64,000 nt of DNA from Gymnorhina tibicen (GCA_013399875.1 VXAZ01007724.1:124001-188000); one strand, 5' to 3'; positions 1 through 13,092 are shown, numbered from the stretch's first letter. Notes: generated by a model not told the origin, from the sequence alone. Made by a program: numbers and translations.

Positions 1-3000
1 TTATCAAAATCTTACTGGAAATCCAAGTGACTAAATCATACTACCTTTGTTCAAAGGCTTGTTGACACCTTCAAGAAAACCTAGGAGATTAGCCTTCTAT
101 ATAAAGTAGGTTTACTTTTAGCTTGCATGTCCTAGGAATTGCTGTGTTCACTTATTTTGCTGTTTGTGGCAGTTCCTAGACACTTCTTAAGAACATTTTC
201 AGAATAGAATGTGTAGGTTTTGAACTTTTCCAACACTTTCACCCCGGGTTCTTAAAGTACCTAAAAAAAAGAGATTTTCAAAGCTGAATATTAAAGTTGA
301 GATTCTAAATTGCTTGAATTTAAGGTTCCAGATTATTAGCAGAAATTATGAATTGGAAGCTTCAGCACCTTTTTTTTTAGCATCTTCTCTTTAGAGTACA
401 TTTATATAAGGAGAGGATTGGTTTCAAGAAAGCATATATGAACAGTGTGGTCTAATTAATTCCAGACTGGAAAAAAGTACTAATTCCTTGCTAATAGGCA
501 TCTATCAGAGTATTTTCTTAAGGACGGATAGGGGAATCAATGACAGAGACAGGAAAAGTATATTTGTTTATGGATGCATCACCATTTTTTTTCATGGAAC
601 AGAATTTTGCTTTTCATACACTAAGCTCAAGGAACAAGTTTTCTTCTACTGTACTGTTCTTATATACAAAATATTTGGCTTTGATTCTATCATTGCATAT
701 ACAAAGAGCTTTCTTATCACTAAGTGAATTGCAGTTTCATGTCCATTACTACTGGATCCCATATGGCTGTTCCTCTTCCCTGTGTGCATTGTGTAGTTAC
801 CCTTTATCAATTTTAAAAAAATGTAAGAAGAACTTCTGCTCATCCATAAATTTTCCATTGTAAATAACCAGATACATCAAGTCACCCAGAAGCAACAAGT
901 TATTTATGCCACTTCTCTCAGATATGTTTCAATCTTATCTTTTCCTTAGTTCATCTGTCTCTTGGACTTCAATTACAAAACATCATCTATTTTATTTTTA
1001 TTCATGTTGTTTCTGTCAACATTTGGATGAGAGCATTTATCAGCCTCTTGTAGATGTTAAGGTTCCTGAGGTAGCAAATCTCAGCTGGTGTTTATTCAGC
1101 AGTGAGATGTTCAGATCCTTATTATCCAGAAATTCTTTAGTTCTACTGCAATCTGGGAACAACAGGAGTGATGTAGCAAGGGTGGAAGCTGCAGATGGAA
1201 TGTTGTGCTGAATACAGCCACGGTGCTTTTATTTAAAATTTGGATATGTCTGTTATAGGATTACTTGTCAAATCCCCATAGTCAAATAAGCGACTCAGAA
1301 TATAATTAGGAGCAGACGGGCACATGGTGATCATACTGAGTGACTATTTCTTTGGCACTGCCATCATGCAGGTTTTCTGTACCAACACTAAAGTAAGATT
1401 AGAAACAAATTTCCTGTAAAGAAGTAGTCATTTCGTGCTAATCATGTTTGCATTTCACATTTCCATGTCAAATATGAACTAGTGACCTTGAACTGAAATG
1501 CTCAGAGTTTTATATTAATTTTTTGAACCAAGTACATTTACCACCATACTCTTATTAAAAAGTCTGTCAAGAATGGGATGCTCCTGAGCAATATCAGGGA
1601 CCATGCTGACTGCACCATCAATGGGAACTGCCCAAGGTGCAAAAAACAGATTGACCTTCACAACCTCTCACATTCAGGATAAGTCCTTTCAAGCTGTGAT
1701 AATGTCTGTCATAAAACACCTCGAAAACAGGGAGAGTCTTTTGACTTTCAGAGGCCAAAAGTTTTCTTTTCCACAGTAACACATCATAGCAGCATCTTCC
1801 AGGCTGTCAGAATCACGTAGAGCTTTACAAGACACCAAGTACTCTTTCCACTCACTTGAATTAGGATGTTTCTATTATCTGACCCATTTTTCCAAAAAGT
1901 GTTCTTTCCTTCTAAAATATGACTTGGGAAGAGACAGTCTGAGTTCAAGTCTAAACTGCTGTCCAAAGTCACTTACTTTTCAATTGACACGCTGCATCTT
2001 TGCATGTACACATTAAAACTATTATTTCTTTGACTGACAGTTCAGAATCCAGTGTCACAGTGAGACCACAGAGAGTGGTCAAATGTCCAAGATAGCCTAA
2101 GATTTTTCCCCTTTTCACTTTGTCCTTGTAAGGCTAAAGCTTAGATAGAAAGCTGAATATAACATAAGGTGCACATATTGTGCATTTATGTTCTGTGTTT
2201 TATGTAATGTCTATATTTTTGTGCTTTTTATTTTTCACACAAGCTAAACAAAGTGTGAGAAATGAAGTCATATTGGACTCACCTAACCTGAAATTTGGTT
2301 AGATGTGAAAGAAATAGAACAGAATCAGCACAGGTTTTCTTATGTACATCATGACCACAGCTTTCTCCAACACCTTGTGAGCTCTCACAATATTTTGTGT
2401 GGATACAAATCAGGCAAAAAGTTATAGATTCCTGTAAGCAGGCACATAACTATTTTCACCTGCAGCCATCTGGGTAGCTTTTGTCACTGTTCTTGCAATC
2501 TATAATCTTTATCAGAAAAATAAAAATTCTGCTCCAGAAGTGAGGAAGTTGTAGCAGTTTTTCATTAGAAAAGTACAGTCCAAAACTTCCTGCAAAACAA
2601 ACTAAATACTTTCAAAATCCATGTCAAATTAGCAAGCCAAAAACCTAGGCATATCAGTGTGAATCTGTGTGTATATGACTGATCCAGCAGTGTGCGTTAT
2701 TTACAATATCAGCAATAGAAATTAGCATAACCTGGGTAGTATAAAGAAACACAATAAGAAACAAATAGATAGCTTTTAATTATGTCCATTTTCCACATTT
2801 TTTTTCCAGATTTCCTAATCTATCCCCATTATATATCACATATAACTTATGTTTTTATTAACTTGAAGGGGACTAGTCATAAAATGTTGCAATTTTATTT
2901 CATAAAATTTACAATACCGATTGTAATACCTTACAGAAAAGTCTGTCCTGTATCACTATGTATTTTATTTTGTGACTTATTTCTGATCATTTCTGTGTAA

Positions 3001-3504
3001 TCACATTTGTCCTGTGGTGTTTGTTGTCTACTCTACTACCCTTCCATTGCTCTTCATGCTTCCTATAATTCCCTTCCCTCCCTTATAAGTCTTTGCTTTG
3101 TAACACTGAAATCAGAAATCTTGCCTTTTAAGTAAGCAATTACTTAGGCAAATAATGTCATTTTCTATGTGACCACAGACACTAGGGTCTTGGAACATTA
3201 TAAATATTTAAAACCAGCTTAAAACCATTTTTTAAGTCATAATAGAAGGTGATTTGAATTTTGTAATATCATGCAGGGAAAAAAAGGTAAGGAATTCAGC
3301 TGTGATAAAGTCCAATTTAAATGTTTGCCCCAGGGTACAAAAATGAAGATTAGTGCATTTGGCAACAGATACCACTGAAAAGTATTTCCATTTTTTCAGA
3401 GAGATGAAGTTTTATTCCTAGATTCCCCTGATATTCTTAACCTAAGTTACTATACTGCAGTACTTCAAGCATCCAATGCAAAAGGGGGCCTGTGGGGGTA
3501 GAAA

Positions 3505-3506
<2 letters not shown>

Positions 3507-3535
<29 letters not shown>
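3507..3535 (+). repeat. Poly(A) homopolymer, 29 bases
   Basis: An uninterrupted run of 29 A. No retroposed gene was recognised immediately upstream, so this may be a simple slippage tract or the tail of an unrecognised element. The length is liable to sequencing or assembly error. Confidence 0.9.
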
Positions 3536-3537
<2 letters not shown>

Positions 3538-6500
3538 AGGAACAAAGGAACAATAAAGCAGGGTACAAAGTGAAAAACATATAACTCATGTTTTCAGAGT
3601 CACTCAGCCCCACAGAGCTTGACAGAAAACAAGAATGTTGTTTTACCCAAAAATATGCATTAAACAATTAGTAAAAATTCATTGAAACTTCTAATGTGGG
3701 ATCATGGTAAAGGAATAGCTGAAGTGAGAGATCCCCATCTAACATCCTGCTCTGTAGTCAGTCATGCACATCCATGATAAATTGCTTTGACCAGTTATTG
3801 ATTAGTCCTTGCAGATTTTGGTGGGAAGTTCTATCCAAAAAACTGTCCTTCTGATAGAGTTTCCATCAAATTCAACAGAAGTGACTTAATGTTCTGAGGA
3901 AATCAAAAGAAGAAGGTTTGTCAAAAAAATGTCGTGAGTCTTACTGTAAAAGTCAAAAACCTATTAATAAAGATACATGAAATTGTCCTTTGAAAAGGAC
4001 ACATCAAATGAGCATTAGAGGCCTTTTTTTTTAAAATAGCATTACATGGGATAGAACATATTTATGAGGTGGTGGTTTCTGATACACCTAAAGAGTCTGA
4101 ACTTCTGTCTCACGTACAAGATTTGAGAGTTTTACTTTACATTTCATTTCCTTCTTTCAGAAAATTGTAGTTATACAACTCCTTTAGTCAACACTTAAGG
4201 CATACTTTGGCAGCCTGCATTAAAAAATTATGCTAAAACAAGTAAGAAAGAACAATAACATAATAATTTTTATTGTTGCCAACATCATATGCAAGAGACT
4301 TGTTTTTCAGAGCTGATAATCCAATTTGTATCATAAAGAAAGATATTTTCAAGTTTTCTCCTTTTTAATAGTTAAAGCAGCTACAGAGTAAAAAGATTTT
4401 GATCTCTCAACTGTTCTTCTCCATGTTACCATTTCTCAAATGAAAATTTATGTACCACAAAGTGTTGAAACTATCTGGAAAATGCAGGTCTGATTTTAAA
4501 AGAAGTTAATATCGTTTGTAAATATTACAGATTATGGGCTGTGTTTACTTCTTTTTGAGAAATCCAAATGTTGCTTATATGGCATAATCAGGTTGTGTGT
4601 ACTTTCATATACTTTTTCACTTCAAGCATAGTTTTAAATCAATAGATCTACACTAGCAGGAAAAAAAAATAGTTTTATTAGTAGGAGAGAGCTTTACTTT
4701 TGATACACAAGCAGTGTTTGATTTTTGCCCAGCCCAAATCCAATAATGAAAATAGCTGCTAGATGTGTGTGCTTGAGACTTCAAAACAGGGCTGAATTTT
4801 TATTGTAGGTGCTTTGTCCCCAGATCAGTTCCAGAAGATAAAGGGAAGAATTGCTCTTTAACCAAGGATATTAATTCAGATATAAAGAAATAATACATAG
4901 TCTTAAGAATAAGGTCGAGAGTAATCTAATATTTCAAAACAGTTCATGTGATAGGTAAAGTTGTGTGTTAGAACTGCAGAATGTCTCAGAATTGTGTTCA
5001 CACTGTTAGACTGACAAATGCATTAAGACTGGTCCATTCCTACCCAGAACTCTAGCAGCAGAGGTGGCAGTTCCGATAAATTTGAGCAGTTCCCTTATTT
5101 ACATGTACCTTTACTGAGCTTTCCACTGAGCTCACCAGGCATTTGCACACTGAACATGCACAATGACAAGGTCCACTATGGTGGACGTTTCTGTGGACCC
5201 TGATTTTATTCAGGCTTGGCTAGGAATCTAACACCTTCCAAGGTCTGTGTGCCCTATGGTCCTCTAAAAGTGCTCATCCCAATGTCCATTTTTGCTTTCA
5301 GGGTATCTCTGCTGGATAAGTATGTTTCTGCAGGTGCTGACTGCCTATCAGCTGTAATATGCTCTGTTGCATGTACTTCCAGAACAAACCAGATTAAGAG
5401 ACAGCTAGAGTGGAAAGTTTGTTGGATCTTTGGGACTTCCTTGATGGACTTGTGAGGAGTTGCAATGACACAAAAATATTACATGGAATCATGAAGCCCA
5501 CAGAAAAAGTCTGCTAAATTCATGAGCAAAACTTTTAAGCTTTTGAAGACTCTCTGCCTCTAAGTATAAATAATACTTTGCCACATATATAGAAGTAGTA
5601 TGGACTCCAAATAAACTAAAAATCAATTTCAGGATAATATAAGATGATAGCGAGCTTTGCTAAGACAATTAAAAACAAAAAAAAAGAAAATTCAATCTTA
5701 AATAGAAAATATTATCTAAAATATTTCTAAAAATTCTTTTGAAAGTTTAAGACATCAACTGAGGACCAAAACAAATACCACAAAACCTCTCTGAACTTGC
5801 ATTCAGATTCAGGCTGACAACATTTATCTTGCAAATATTATCTTACCATAATATTTTTTTTCTGGGTCTGTGGTGAGGCACATGTGAAAATTGCATAGTA
5901 TGGCGGTACACAATCTAAATTGACCCATGGACAATAAAGTAGAGTAAGATTCAACACGAAAATTCTGCTTTTGTTTCCTGTCTACCCTAGCTTTATTTTT
6001 GAATTTTATTTCAGTCTGGGAAAGACAGGCTTGCATGCAACAAGTTTGTTGTGAGCCATGGCATCATTATTTTCTAACACGGAATTTGTTGACAAAGTCT
6101 GTTAATTCCATTGAGAAAGAATGAGTGATTCCTGTGCACTTGCATTGCCTGTGCCTGAGCTTGATCATTGTAAATGTCCTTGCCTGTTTTTGTCTTCTGT
6201 GTCAACTTAGGATAATAACCACAGCTTTTACCACCGATCTGGATTCATAGATGTGTAATTCCCCAATTCACTCACGTGGATAATGTATTCACCCTATGAC
6301 ACCGTATTTCAGTTTCAGGACAGTGATGGCTGGAGAGGAACAGTTGCCACAAGTAAAAGTAATGAACCATTTAGCAGCTATACTGCAGTCTGTTGTAAAG
6401 TATCTTATGGTGTCTTTCTCCACCCCCATCCATCTGTAGCAATAATCATGTGAGACAGTCTTTGAAATAGTGGCACAACCAAGGACTCTATCAGGCATTA

Positions 6501-9500
6501 CAGATCCAACTCAAGTTCCCACACAGTTTCTGACATTGGCCTCCTTAATACAACTGTGTCACACCTGAGTCGTGAAGACAGAGCGTCTTTAGATGTTCTG
6601 GTTCCTTGGTGAGTATAGAATACAGGAGTGAAGACAAAATAACACATTCTGGTTGTGATGAGGAATACAATAACCCGTCACCATAGCAAAGAGCACATTT
6701 TATTTGAAAAATACGAATAAAAGATTTTGTCCCTTTTGTTTATTAAAAGAAAATGTAACAATTTCTATCAGTAACACTTGCATAAGGAGGTATACTTTAC
6801 ATTACTCTTTTGTTAAAAAAAATATATATATTTTTGGAGACTTTGGAAAAATAAGAATGGCCCAAAACTTGCAACACACTTCTAATGTTCCTTAGAATGC
6901 ACTGTGCCATTTATATGTACTGCAAGTACAAGGTCTTAGCACTTTATAATCCACAAAGTAATGTTAGGCAGCATAATTTCATATCCTTCTTTGCATTTAG
7001 AATATTCCTTTTGTTACCCTTGTGTGAGCTTATGATTTTGGTTAATTCCAGACTGCTCCAATACTTATATTTTCTAAAGGATGACTTTGAAAATTCTTAG
7101 ACCACAGAAATTTTGTAATTCCTTTTAAATACCAGAAAGAATACTTTCACATAGACATTTTCTTTCAGTATTCACAATTTAAACAACTGCATCAATTAAA
7201 ATTAAAACTCAAAAATGTTTGCAGTTATTTTGGTTTTCTAAGAAGAATGCAAAAAAATAAAGTGCATAACAGAGTGAAATTACTTTCAACTTTTACAATA
7301 CTCTATGTGTATGTAATAAAAGGTAACACTGATAAACAAATTAATGTTTTTTCAATGTATGAATCTTAATCTAACACCAGCTGAATTCAAGCTCTTCCTT
7401 GTCTTTAAAGTGCATTAAACTACATTTTTGACAGATTTTAGTTTAACAATATAGTTTCACAGTTTAGAATTCTTATACTGACCATTTTTTCAGACTATTT
7501 TGACTTGTCAAGATTACAGCATACTGAGTGCCCTCACCATCACAAGAAAGAGGGTTTATTTGAAGGAATGCAACTAATTATTTTAGTGGAAATGTACTAT
7601 TAGTTGAATGGTTGTTGTAGAAATCAAATTGTAAATAGAAAAGCCCTTAAGTATCACTTTGTATGTGCCATTTAACTTTACTCAGTTTAAGTCAAACTGG
7701 CAGTTTTCAGCATTCAGTTGTTAAGCAGCAACAGGATTACTATTTAGGCTAATAGGAAAATATTTGAGAATATTAGTACACAAAAGATCCATGAAAGCTT
7801 TAAGCATAGTCTATATAACCAGACTTTAACATAAACTAGGAAAGAGTTTCCCACAATATTCTCACTGAATGTATACTTTGTTTAAATCAGCAATGCTATG
7901 AAATGATTGTGCCATCCATGGCATACAGTGTTAATTTTCTTCCACTTCAATCTAGGTCAACATAGAATTTCTCAATACAGCTTAAATTTGTTTTTAGGAC
8001 ACAAATACCCAAAGGAAAAAATTGTGAGATTGCCATAATAAATCTGTAAACCTGTTCTTTCTGCATGTGAGGCCTTCTTCTGTGGCCCTGAAGATTTAAT
8101 ACTCTGGTATTTGTCATGCAAACAACACGACACTGTGATGTGTATTTGAATAGAACACAGTAAGCATAGCAAGCATGCAGACATATCATGGTAGAAAAGC
8201 ACATCTGACGATCACTGTGGATAGGATGAACCAAACAGGACACACCTCAGCATCACAGGAGCAGTGTCTCAATAACCCTGCAGAGTTTTAAAGGATTCAG
8301 GTTTCCTGGGGTATGATGCTCATGCTCTATAGCAGTAAAGAGAGCACCAGGGATGGTGAAAAGGGGATTCTTATTTCTCTGAGATATTATTAAATTAAAC
8401 AGACCATTACCATAAGAAGTGACTACTTGCTTATGTCACTGCACTTCTGTTGCCTTTAAGCCTGAACATTCTGTGATGCAAATAAAAGAAACAATGGCAA
8501 GAACACTGTTTAAAACACAAAATACAATTGGTTTTCCCTGTTTTGGTGTAGGACCAGAGGGAACAGACATAAAGATAACTAATATCTAGTTCTCAAAACT
8601 ATAATACAACAATGAATGCAATTTTCATGCAGCTGTGATACAAAGTATTATGGTAGTAGTAAGGTTGAAACATTTTGTTTTTACCACTCTACTCATACAG
8701 TATAAAAATTTTGATGTTGATATAAAGCAAGTGTGACCTAAATAAATAGAAAGTTTCTCCTAACAAAATCGCACACTAATAGTTGCTTTATTTGGGACAA
8801 AACTGAAACATTTCCTAGATCTACCCCCCCAAAAAAGACAATATATAAACCATTCTCAGCCTGCGTGTAACTCTTACTGCATCTGTTTAACTTCACTCTA
8901 CAGTACGAATGTTTCCTTAAATGCATTTCTAAAAGATTCTGTATTTCATAAAAAGTTTAAAAAAGAATATGAACACATATTATTAAACTACTTTCAAGTC
9001 ATCAGCAGAATATCTTAGGGTTCAGGGGGTTTTCCCTAATAAATTTTTGCTGTGGGTTCAGATTCTGAAAGAAGGAAGATTACAAATTTTAAACAAAATA
9101 GTGCACTAAAAACCAATTCTGGAACTACAATGCAACTAATACTTTTTAGAGTGTAAAAAGTTGCTTACAAATCTACTTGCTATTTTTTCCAGAAGACTGT
9201 TTAAACCAAAAGCAGTCAACTACATCTCAGGAAGGAAAAAAAATCTCTTCAAAGTAAACTGATCAAAAATTTCAATCATGTCTAGGACCTACCCAACCAT
9301 AGAGTAAAGAAAAGAAGGCTTAATTATCTGGTTCACCTGTGTGGCTCACAGTAGATCAGCAATAAATATAGACCCTTCTTTACTAAGCTGAATGTAAGTG
9401 GCACCTAAGAGGGAGGAATCTAGTGCAGCCTAAAAATCCATATCACTCTGCACACCAGACTGAACAGTAAGAAAAAGTACACAGCTTCTACTCTGACAGT

Positions 9501-9707
9501 CTTCCTATCTAATTCATACTGGAAGAAGTCCATTTCCCTAAGTGGAGTTACAATTAGAAGCAGAGGACTGTTAACACCGATCGTGAGCATTACAGGTCAT
9601 AATCTTTCACGGGATATTATGAATTCCTGGTCCTCTCACAGTATTATCACCAGAAAGACAAAGAAAAAGTTAAAGTTTCAAACAAAGCAAAGGAAAAATC
9701 AGAATCT

Positions 9708-9859
9708 GCTAGATGAGGTGATAAGCAGGTTGCTATGTTAAGCAGAACTGTTCAGCAGTTCTACAGCTGCAATGCTAAAAAAAGAAAAAAAAAAAAGCTG
9801 GATTAGGTGTTAAGCAGTCTACAATGTTAAGAAGAACTATCAGTTCTGTAATGCTATAA
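9708..9859. repeat. Degenerate tandem duplication, about 2 copies
   Basis: Copy 1 (about 9708-9777) and copy 2 (about 9797-9859) share the ordered blocks gctagat/gctggat, gaggtgataagcag/taggtgttaagcag, atgttaagcagaact/atgttaagaagaact, cagttct and aatgcta. They are separated by an A-rich tract (about 9777-9796). Copy 2 has small deletions. The period is about 89 bp. It looks like an old local duplication with an A-rich joint. Confidence 0.6.
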
Positions 9860-10869
9860 AGTTACTAATGTAAGAAATCAATTTACTTAATCCATAGGAA
9901 CCACAGAAATGGTATATTTCCTCCACTGACTTAAAATGTTCCTGTTTCCATGATGCTTGAAATAGGGAAAAACCATCTTGTTCTGCTTAGGTGGCAATTA
10001 CTATAAGAGAAATAAATATTAGTAGATTGAACTTAAAAGAAAAAAGCATCATCATCTTATTCTCCTTGTTTCAATTTTCGCTATCCCAGTGTCTTACCAG
10101 CAGCTCTACTTTGCTTTTAGTCACACACAGAAATAGAGAAACATTATGATTAAGAACTCTGTGTTTAAAACAGACTGTTGTAGCTTCTGGACTCAGACCA
10201 GCAAAAGATTTAAAAAGCTTCAGCTCTTGACATAAGTGAAGCCCAGTGAACCAAACAACTGCATAGTTTAATAGTGCTGCCATTGTTGTTTTTATTGAAA
10301 AAGCCTATGCTTCATCTGCTTCGCTGCATAAAGAGTACTTTGGGCCTATTCCATTTAAATGAATTATGTTCCTGTGAAAAGATAAAAAGAATAAGCACAA
10401 CACTGGAAACAACACAGTTCCTCTAGCAGGCAGAAACAGAGCAGGTCTGGGGTTATGGGTGAGAGCTGTGTTTGAGCTACAGATAATGATGCCCTCCATC
10501 TGTTAGCTGGTTATGGATGACACGATTATGAAGGACATAATGAATGACAGCTTCTCAATGCACCCTGGTAAATCAATAAGATTAAATCATCAAAGGACCA
10601 TTTATTTAAGAGGACAGGTGTGGCTTATTGCCTCTGTAAAGGAAACAGACTGGTAGCACTTCTCACACTGATAGTAAACCCCGTTGGCTACCTCACGTTG
10701 GGATCACAAGGCCTAGAGCACAGCTAGAAATGCAACATCACAACCACCTGCAAGAGATTTGATCCTCTGTTAGCTCTCTTCTTAAACAGACATGACCATA
10801 AACTTATTGTAGCTTGGAGATGTTACACATATTGCAATAAAAATGTTGTTGCTTGCCGTTACTTTAGGT

Positions 10870-11130
10870 ATTGTTGCAGATAAGGTACCAGGGACTTTAT
10901 TAAGCAATTAAAAAAAAATACACAAGGGACAATAGATTCTTTTTTCTGTATTTTTCAAAATTTGACTTTCTTCCAATTGGAGAACCCAGTTTCAAATATG
11001 AAAAGGGCACTTGTTCTACAGTAACTGCATACAATTACTCAGTTCCAAGTACTGTATTCACTCTTTTTGTTACTGTTGCTGTCATTATCTGTCCAGTTGT
11101 TTAGGAACTTCTCTGTTCTGGGAATTACAA
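10870..11130 (-). other. CDH18: Probable CDH18 3' UTR, proximal portion
   Basis: This AT-rich, non-coding stretch follows the CDH18 stop codon on the minus strand. The lower limit is set only by the nearest consensus poly(A) signal (10896-10901) plus a short cleavage distance. Cadherin transcripts often use more distal sites, and further minus-strand AATAAA hexamers occur below this point (for example near 10600 and 10290), so the true UTR may be much longer. Confidence 0.4.
10896..10901 (-). terminator. Candidate poly(A) signal AATAAA for CDH18
   Basis: TTTATT on the plus strand reads AATAAA on the minus strand, about 230 nt after the CDH18 stop codon. It is the first consensus hexamer downstream of the stop. 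The hexamer is common by chance in AT-rich DNA and no clear GU-rich downstream element follows, so confidence is low. Confidence 0.3.
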
Positions 11131-11621
11131 CTAAGTTGTTCTTTCTGATTCTATTTCCCCATAGAGTTCAGCTAGCTTCTTGAACTCAGGTCCCCAGTCT
11201 CCAAGGTAATTATAATCCTGGTCAGATTGTGTCGTTGCTGAATCCAGAGAGCTGATAGACCCAGCTTCTGATCTATGACCCTCATAGGCATATGTCTGCA
11301 GGGAGTCATACGGGGGCACACTGGGGTCCAGATCAGCCTCTGCCAGTCTTTGTTTAATGAACTCCTGAACATCTATACTGTCAAGGCTTGAGGAGGGATG
11401 ATGCCTGGACAGAGGCTTCACTTCAGGACGAACATCCCTCCGGTATTTTAGTTCTTCAGCAGCAGAAGGATTCCGCAGTGCTGTGATGTCAAATGCTTCT
11501 GTGTCTTCCTCTCCACCGCCCTCATCATCATATGTCACAACATTTTCCCGGACATCTTCTTCTGAAATGATCAAAGGCTCCTTCTTGCTACGTCTTAGGG
11601 TGATGAAAAGGACCACAATTG
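11131..11621 (-). CDS. CDH18: CDH18 last coding exon: transmembrane end, cytoplasmic tail and stop (491 nt)
   Basis: The acceptor ttttctctttag precedes CA ATT GTG GTC. The leading CA completes an Ala codon with the G ending the 252-nt exon, giving [12 protein letters not shown] across the join. The exon encodes 162 further residues and ends with TAG at 11133-11131. In order: the end of the membrane helix; the basic stop-transfer RRSKK; the juxtamembrane motif [16 protein letters not shown], which binds p120-catenin in this family; a variable linker ([20 protein letters not shown]); then the beta-catenin-binding region with [14 protein letters not shown], the Ser-rich [16 protein letters not shown] and [17 protein letters not shown]. 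The C-terminus is EIESERTT. The linker is the part that differs most from the mammalian protein as I remember it. Confidence 0.98.
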
Positions 11622-12840
11622 CTAAAGAGAAAACTGCAGATATTAGAGTAGGTTTAAAGTTTACATCTGAATATGCTACAGAAATAGCAGACACTAATAG
11701 CAGACACTAGCAGAGGTGTAATATTTTCAGGCTGGTATTTTCAGTACTGGTATTTGGGATCATCTGTTACTTAGTTTATTAGGGATCTCAGAAAGGAGAT
11801 AAATGGAGATAACATTCTTTCAGGTAAATGAGAAATGAATAACTAGAGTTGGCATTTTTCAGAAGCATAGTCCAGGGCTTTCAGTGCTTCATTAAAACCA
11901 ATGTTTAGCATATAAATTGAATTAATATGCAAAAGGTTTATTTTTTTCTTATGAATATTAAATTTTGTGTAATAAAATACAAAATTACAAGCTAAATGTA
12001 TAACTACATATTTTAAAACAGCCTTCTGACAAGAAAATACTGAAGTAAGCTGTAAGGAATGCAGTTTTTAGAAAATTTAGTCTTTGGGAAAAAAATCCTC
12101 AAAATGTCCTGTCAGTCACACTGCAATAACTATTATTTCTTGCCACTCTACAAGAATGCAGAAAGTCACATGAATAGCACAGAGTCATGTATGCAGCAAG
12201 TCGTGTCTCTGACAGGAAAAAAACCCAAAACCAAAACCAACCAAAATATTAACTAATGGGTAACATTCAAATTGGCCTGGGAAAATAAAAAACCTAAAAA
12301 TTTTGAGTCAAGAGGAAATGCACTTGCAATGGCATTAATCTTATGAGTCTGCTTATATTCTCCTATGTCCCTTGCCCCTGTGGATTATGTTGTGCATTGC
12401 TATCAGTTTATTCCAACAAAGGTAATTAAGAAATGGCTTTTGTAGAGGGCTAATGGTGCTTCTTATGGCATAACGCATTTCAAAAAGCTTTGCCCATCTA
12501 TTTTCTATCATTTTTCACACTATTCAAGACATGGAATTAGTCAGTCGCTTTTTGAAATCTTTCCAAATTACAGAAAAAAAGATCTGCAGTGCTAATTACT
12601 TGATAACCTCTGAAAAAAATTTCTACTGGATTCCAGATATTCATGAATGTACCTTAAAAGCATTTTTTCCTATTAATTTTAGCTAAACCTTTCCCCTCTA
12701 ATCACAGCTATGTGTTTCTAATTGCCTCCTACTATCAGGAAACCACTGGTTCAAAAGCATACCACATTAAAACCTTGTGCCCTGTCACATTCCGAGAGGG
12801 ATTGGAGGGATAGCATCACTCAGTATTGCAAATGGCTTAC
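11622..12840 (-). other. CDH18: CDH18 last intron, about 1.2 kb
   Basis: A short phase 1 intron inside the transmembrane-coding region, with donor gtaagc at 12840 and acceptor ctctttag at 11622. It is by far the smallest intron in the window. Minus-strand read-through from the upstream exon stays in frame only to about 12785. No transposable element was recognised in it. Confidence 0.9.
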
Positions 12841-13092
12841 CAAGAAGAATGACAACGCAGAGCAGGATTGCAATTAAAGCTCCTGTGCTCAAGCCAGCAG
12901 AGGAGAGGAAAGCTTCAGCGTGGCAAGTTCTCACTCGTCCGTCTCTCTCGCAGGCACAAACCCGGATGGTGAGGGTACTGCTGCTGCTGAGAGGGGGCAC
13001 TCCTCCATCAGAAATCAAAACTGGGAGGTAATAGATATCTTGAGTGGTGCGACTGTACCTCCTTCGTCTTGTCAGGATACTGGCTGTATTAT
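12841..13092 (-). CDS. CDH18: CDH18 exon: EC5 end and start of transmembrane helix (252 nt)
   Basis: It encodes the rest of EC5 and the first half of the transmembrane segment. The acceptor gatattgtag precedes AT AAT ACA, completing Asp (phase 1). The donor is ATTCTTCTTG|gtaagc, phase 1. Visible segments, in order, are DNTASILTRRRRYSR, DIYYLPVLISDGGVPPL, SSSSTLTIRVCACERDG, RVRTCHAEAF with the membrane-proximal EC5 cysteines, then LSTGALIAILLCVVILL, the start of the membrane helix. The acceptor's pyrimidine tract is interrupted (ttccggttttgatattgtag). Reading on past the donor stays open for about 18 codons to a stop near 12785, so intron retention would give a membrane-anchored receptor without a catenin tail. 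Confidence 0.97.

Larger units (their letters stand above)
1..10869. other. Region downstream of CDH18 with no recognisable gene
   Basis: This is AT-rich DNA with only short chance ORFs, none matching a family I recognise and none with convincing splice or codon structure. It holds a 29-base A run at 3507-3535, a degenerate tandem repeat at 9708-9859 and several A-rich tracts. I see no CR1 or LTR fragment. Part of the high-coordinate end could be distal 3' UTR of CDH18. The stretch 10500-10690 is flagged separately as a possible regulatory element. Confidence 0.6.

Noticed and set aside
488..1211. Overlapping plus-strand ORFs of 79-107 codons
   Set aside because: AT-rich chance frames with no domain, no splice support and no conserved motif.
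1581..1680. Plus-strand reading with a Cys-rich stretch (DCTINGNCPRCKKQI) resembling a zinc ribbon
   Set aside because: Only about 34 codons, closed by a stop, with no exon borders or wider domain. Probably chance.
3437..3535. 29-A run as the tail of a processed pseudogene
   Set aside because: The upstream sequence shows no recognisable coding or RNA-gene similarity and no flanking direct repeats.
8476..8497. Octamer ATGCAAAT near ACAATGG, a possible POU/SOX pair
   Set aside because: The spacing and order are not those of the usual composite site, and ATGCAAAT occurs several times in the window (for example near 18629, 34456, 45525, 58440), as expected in AT-rich DNA.
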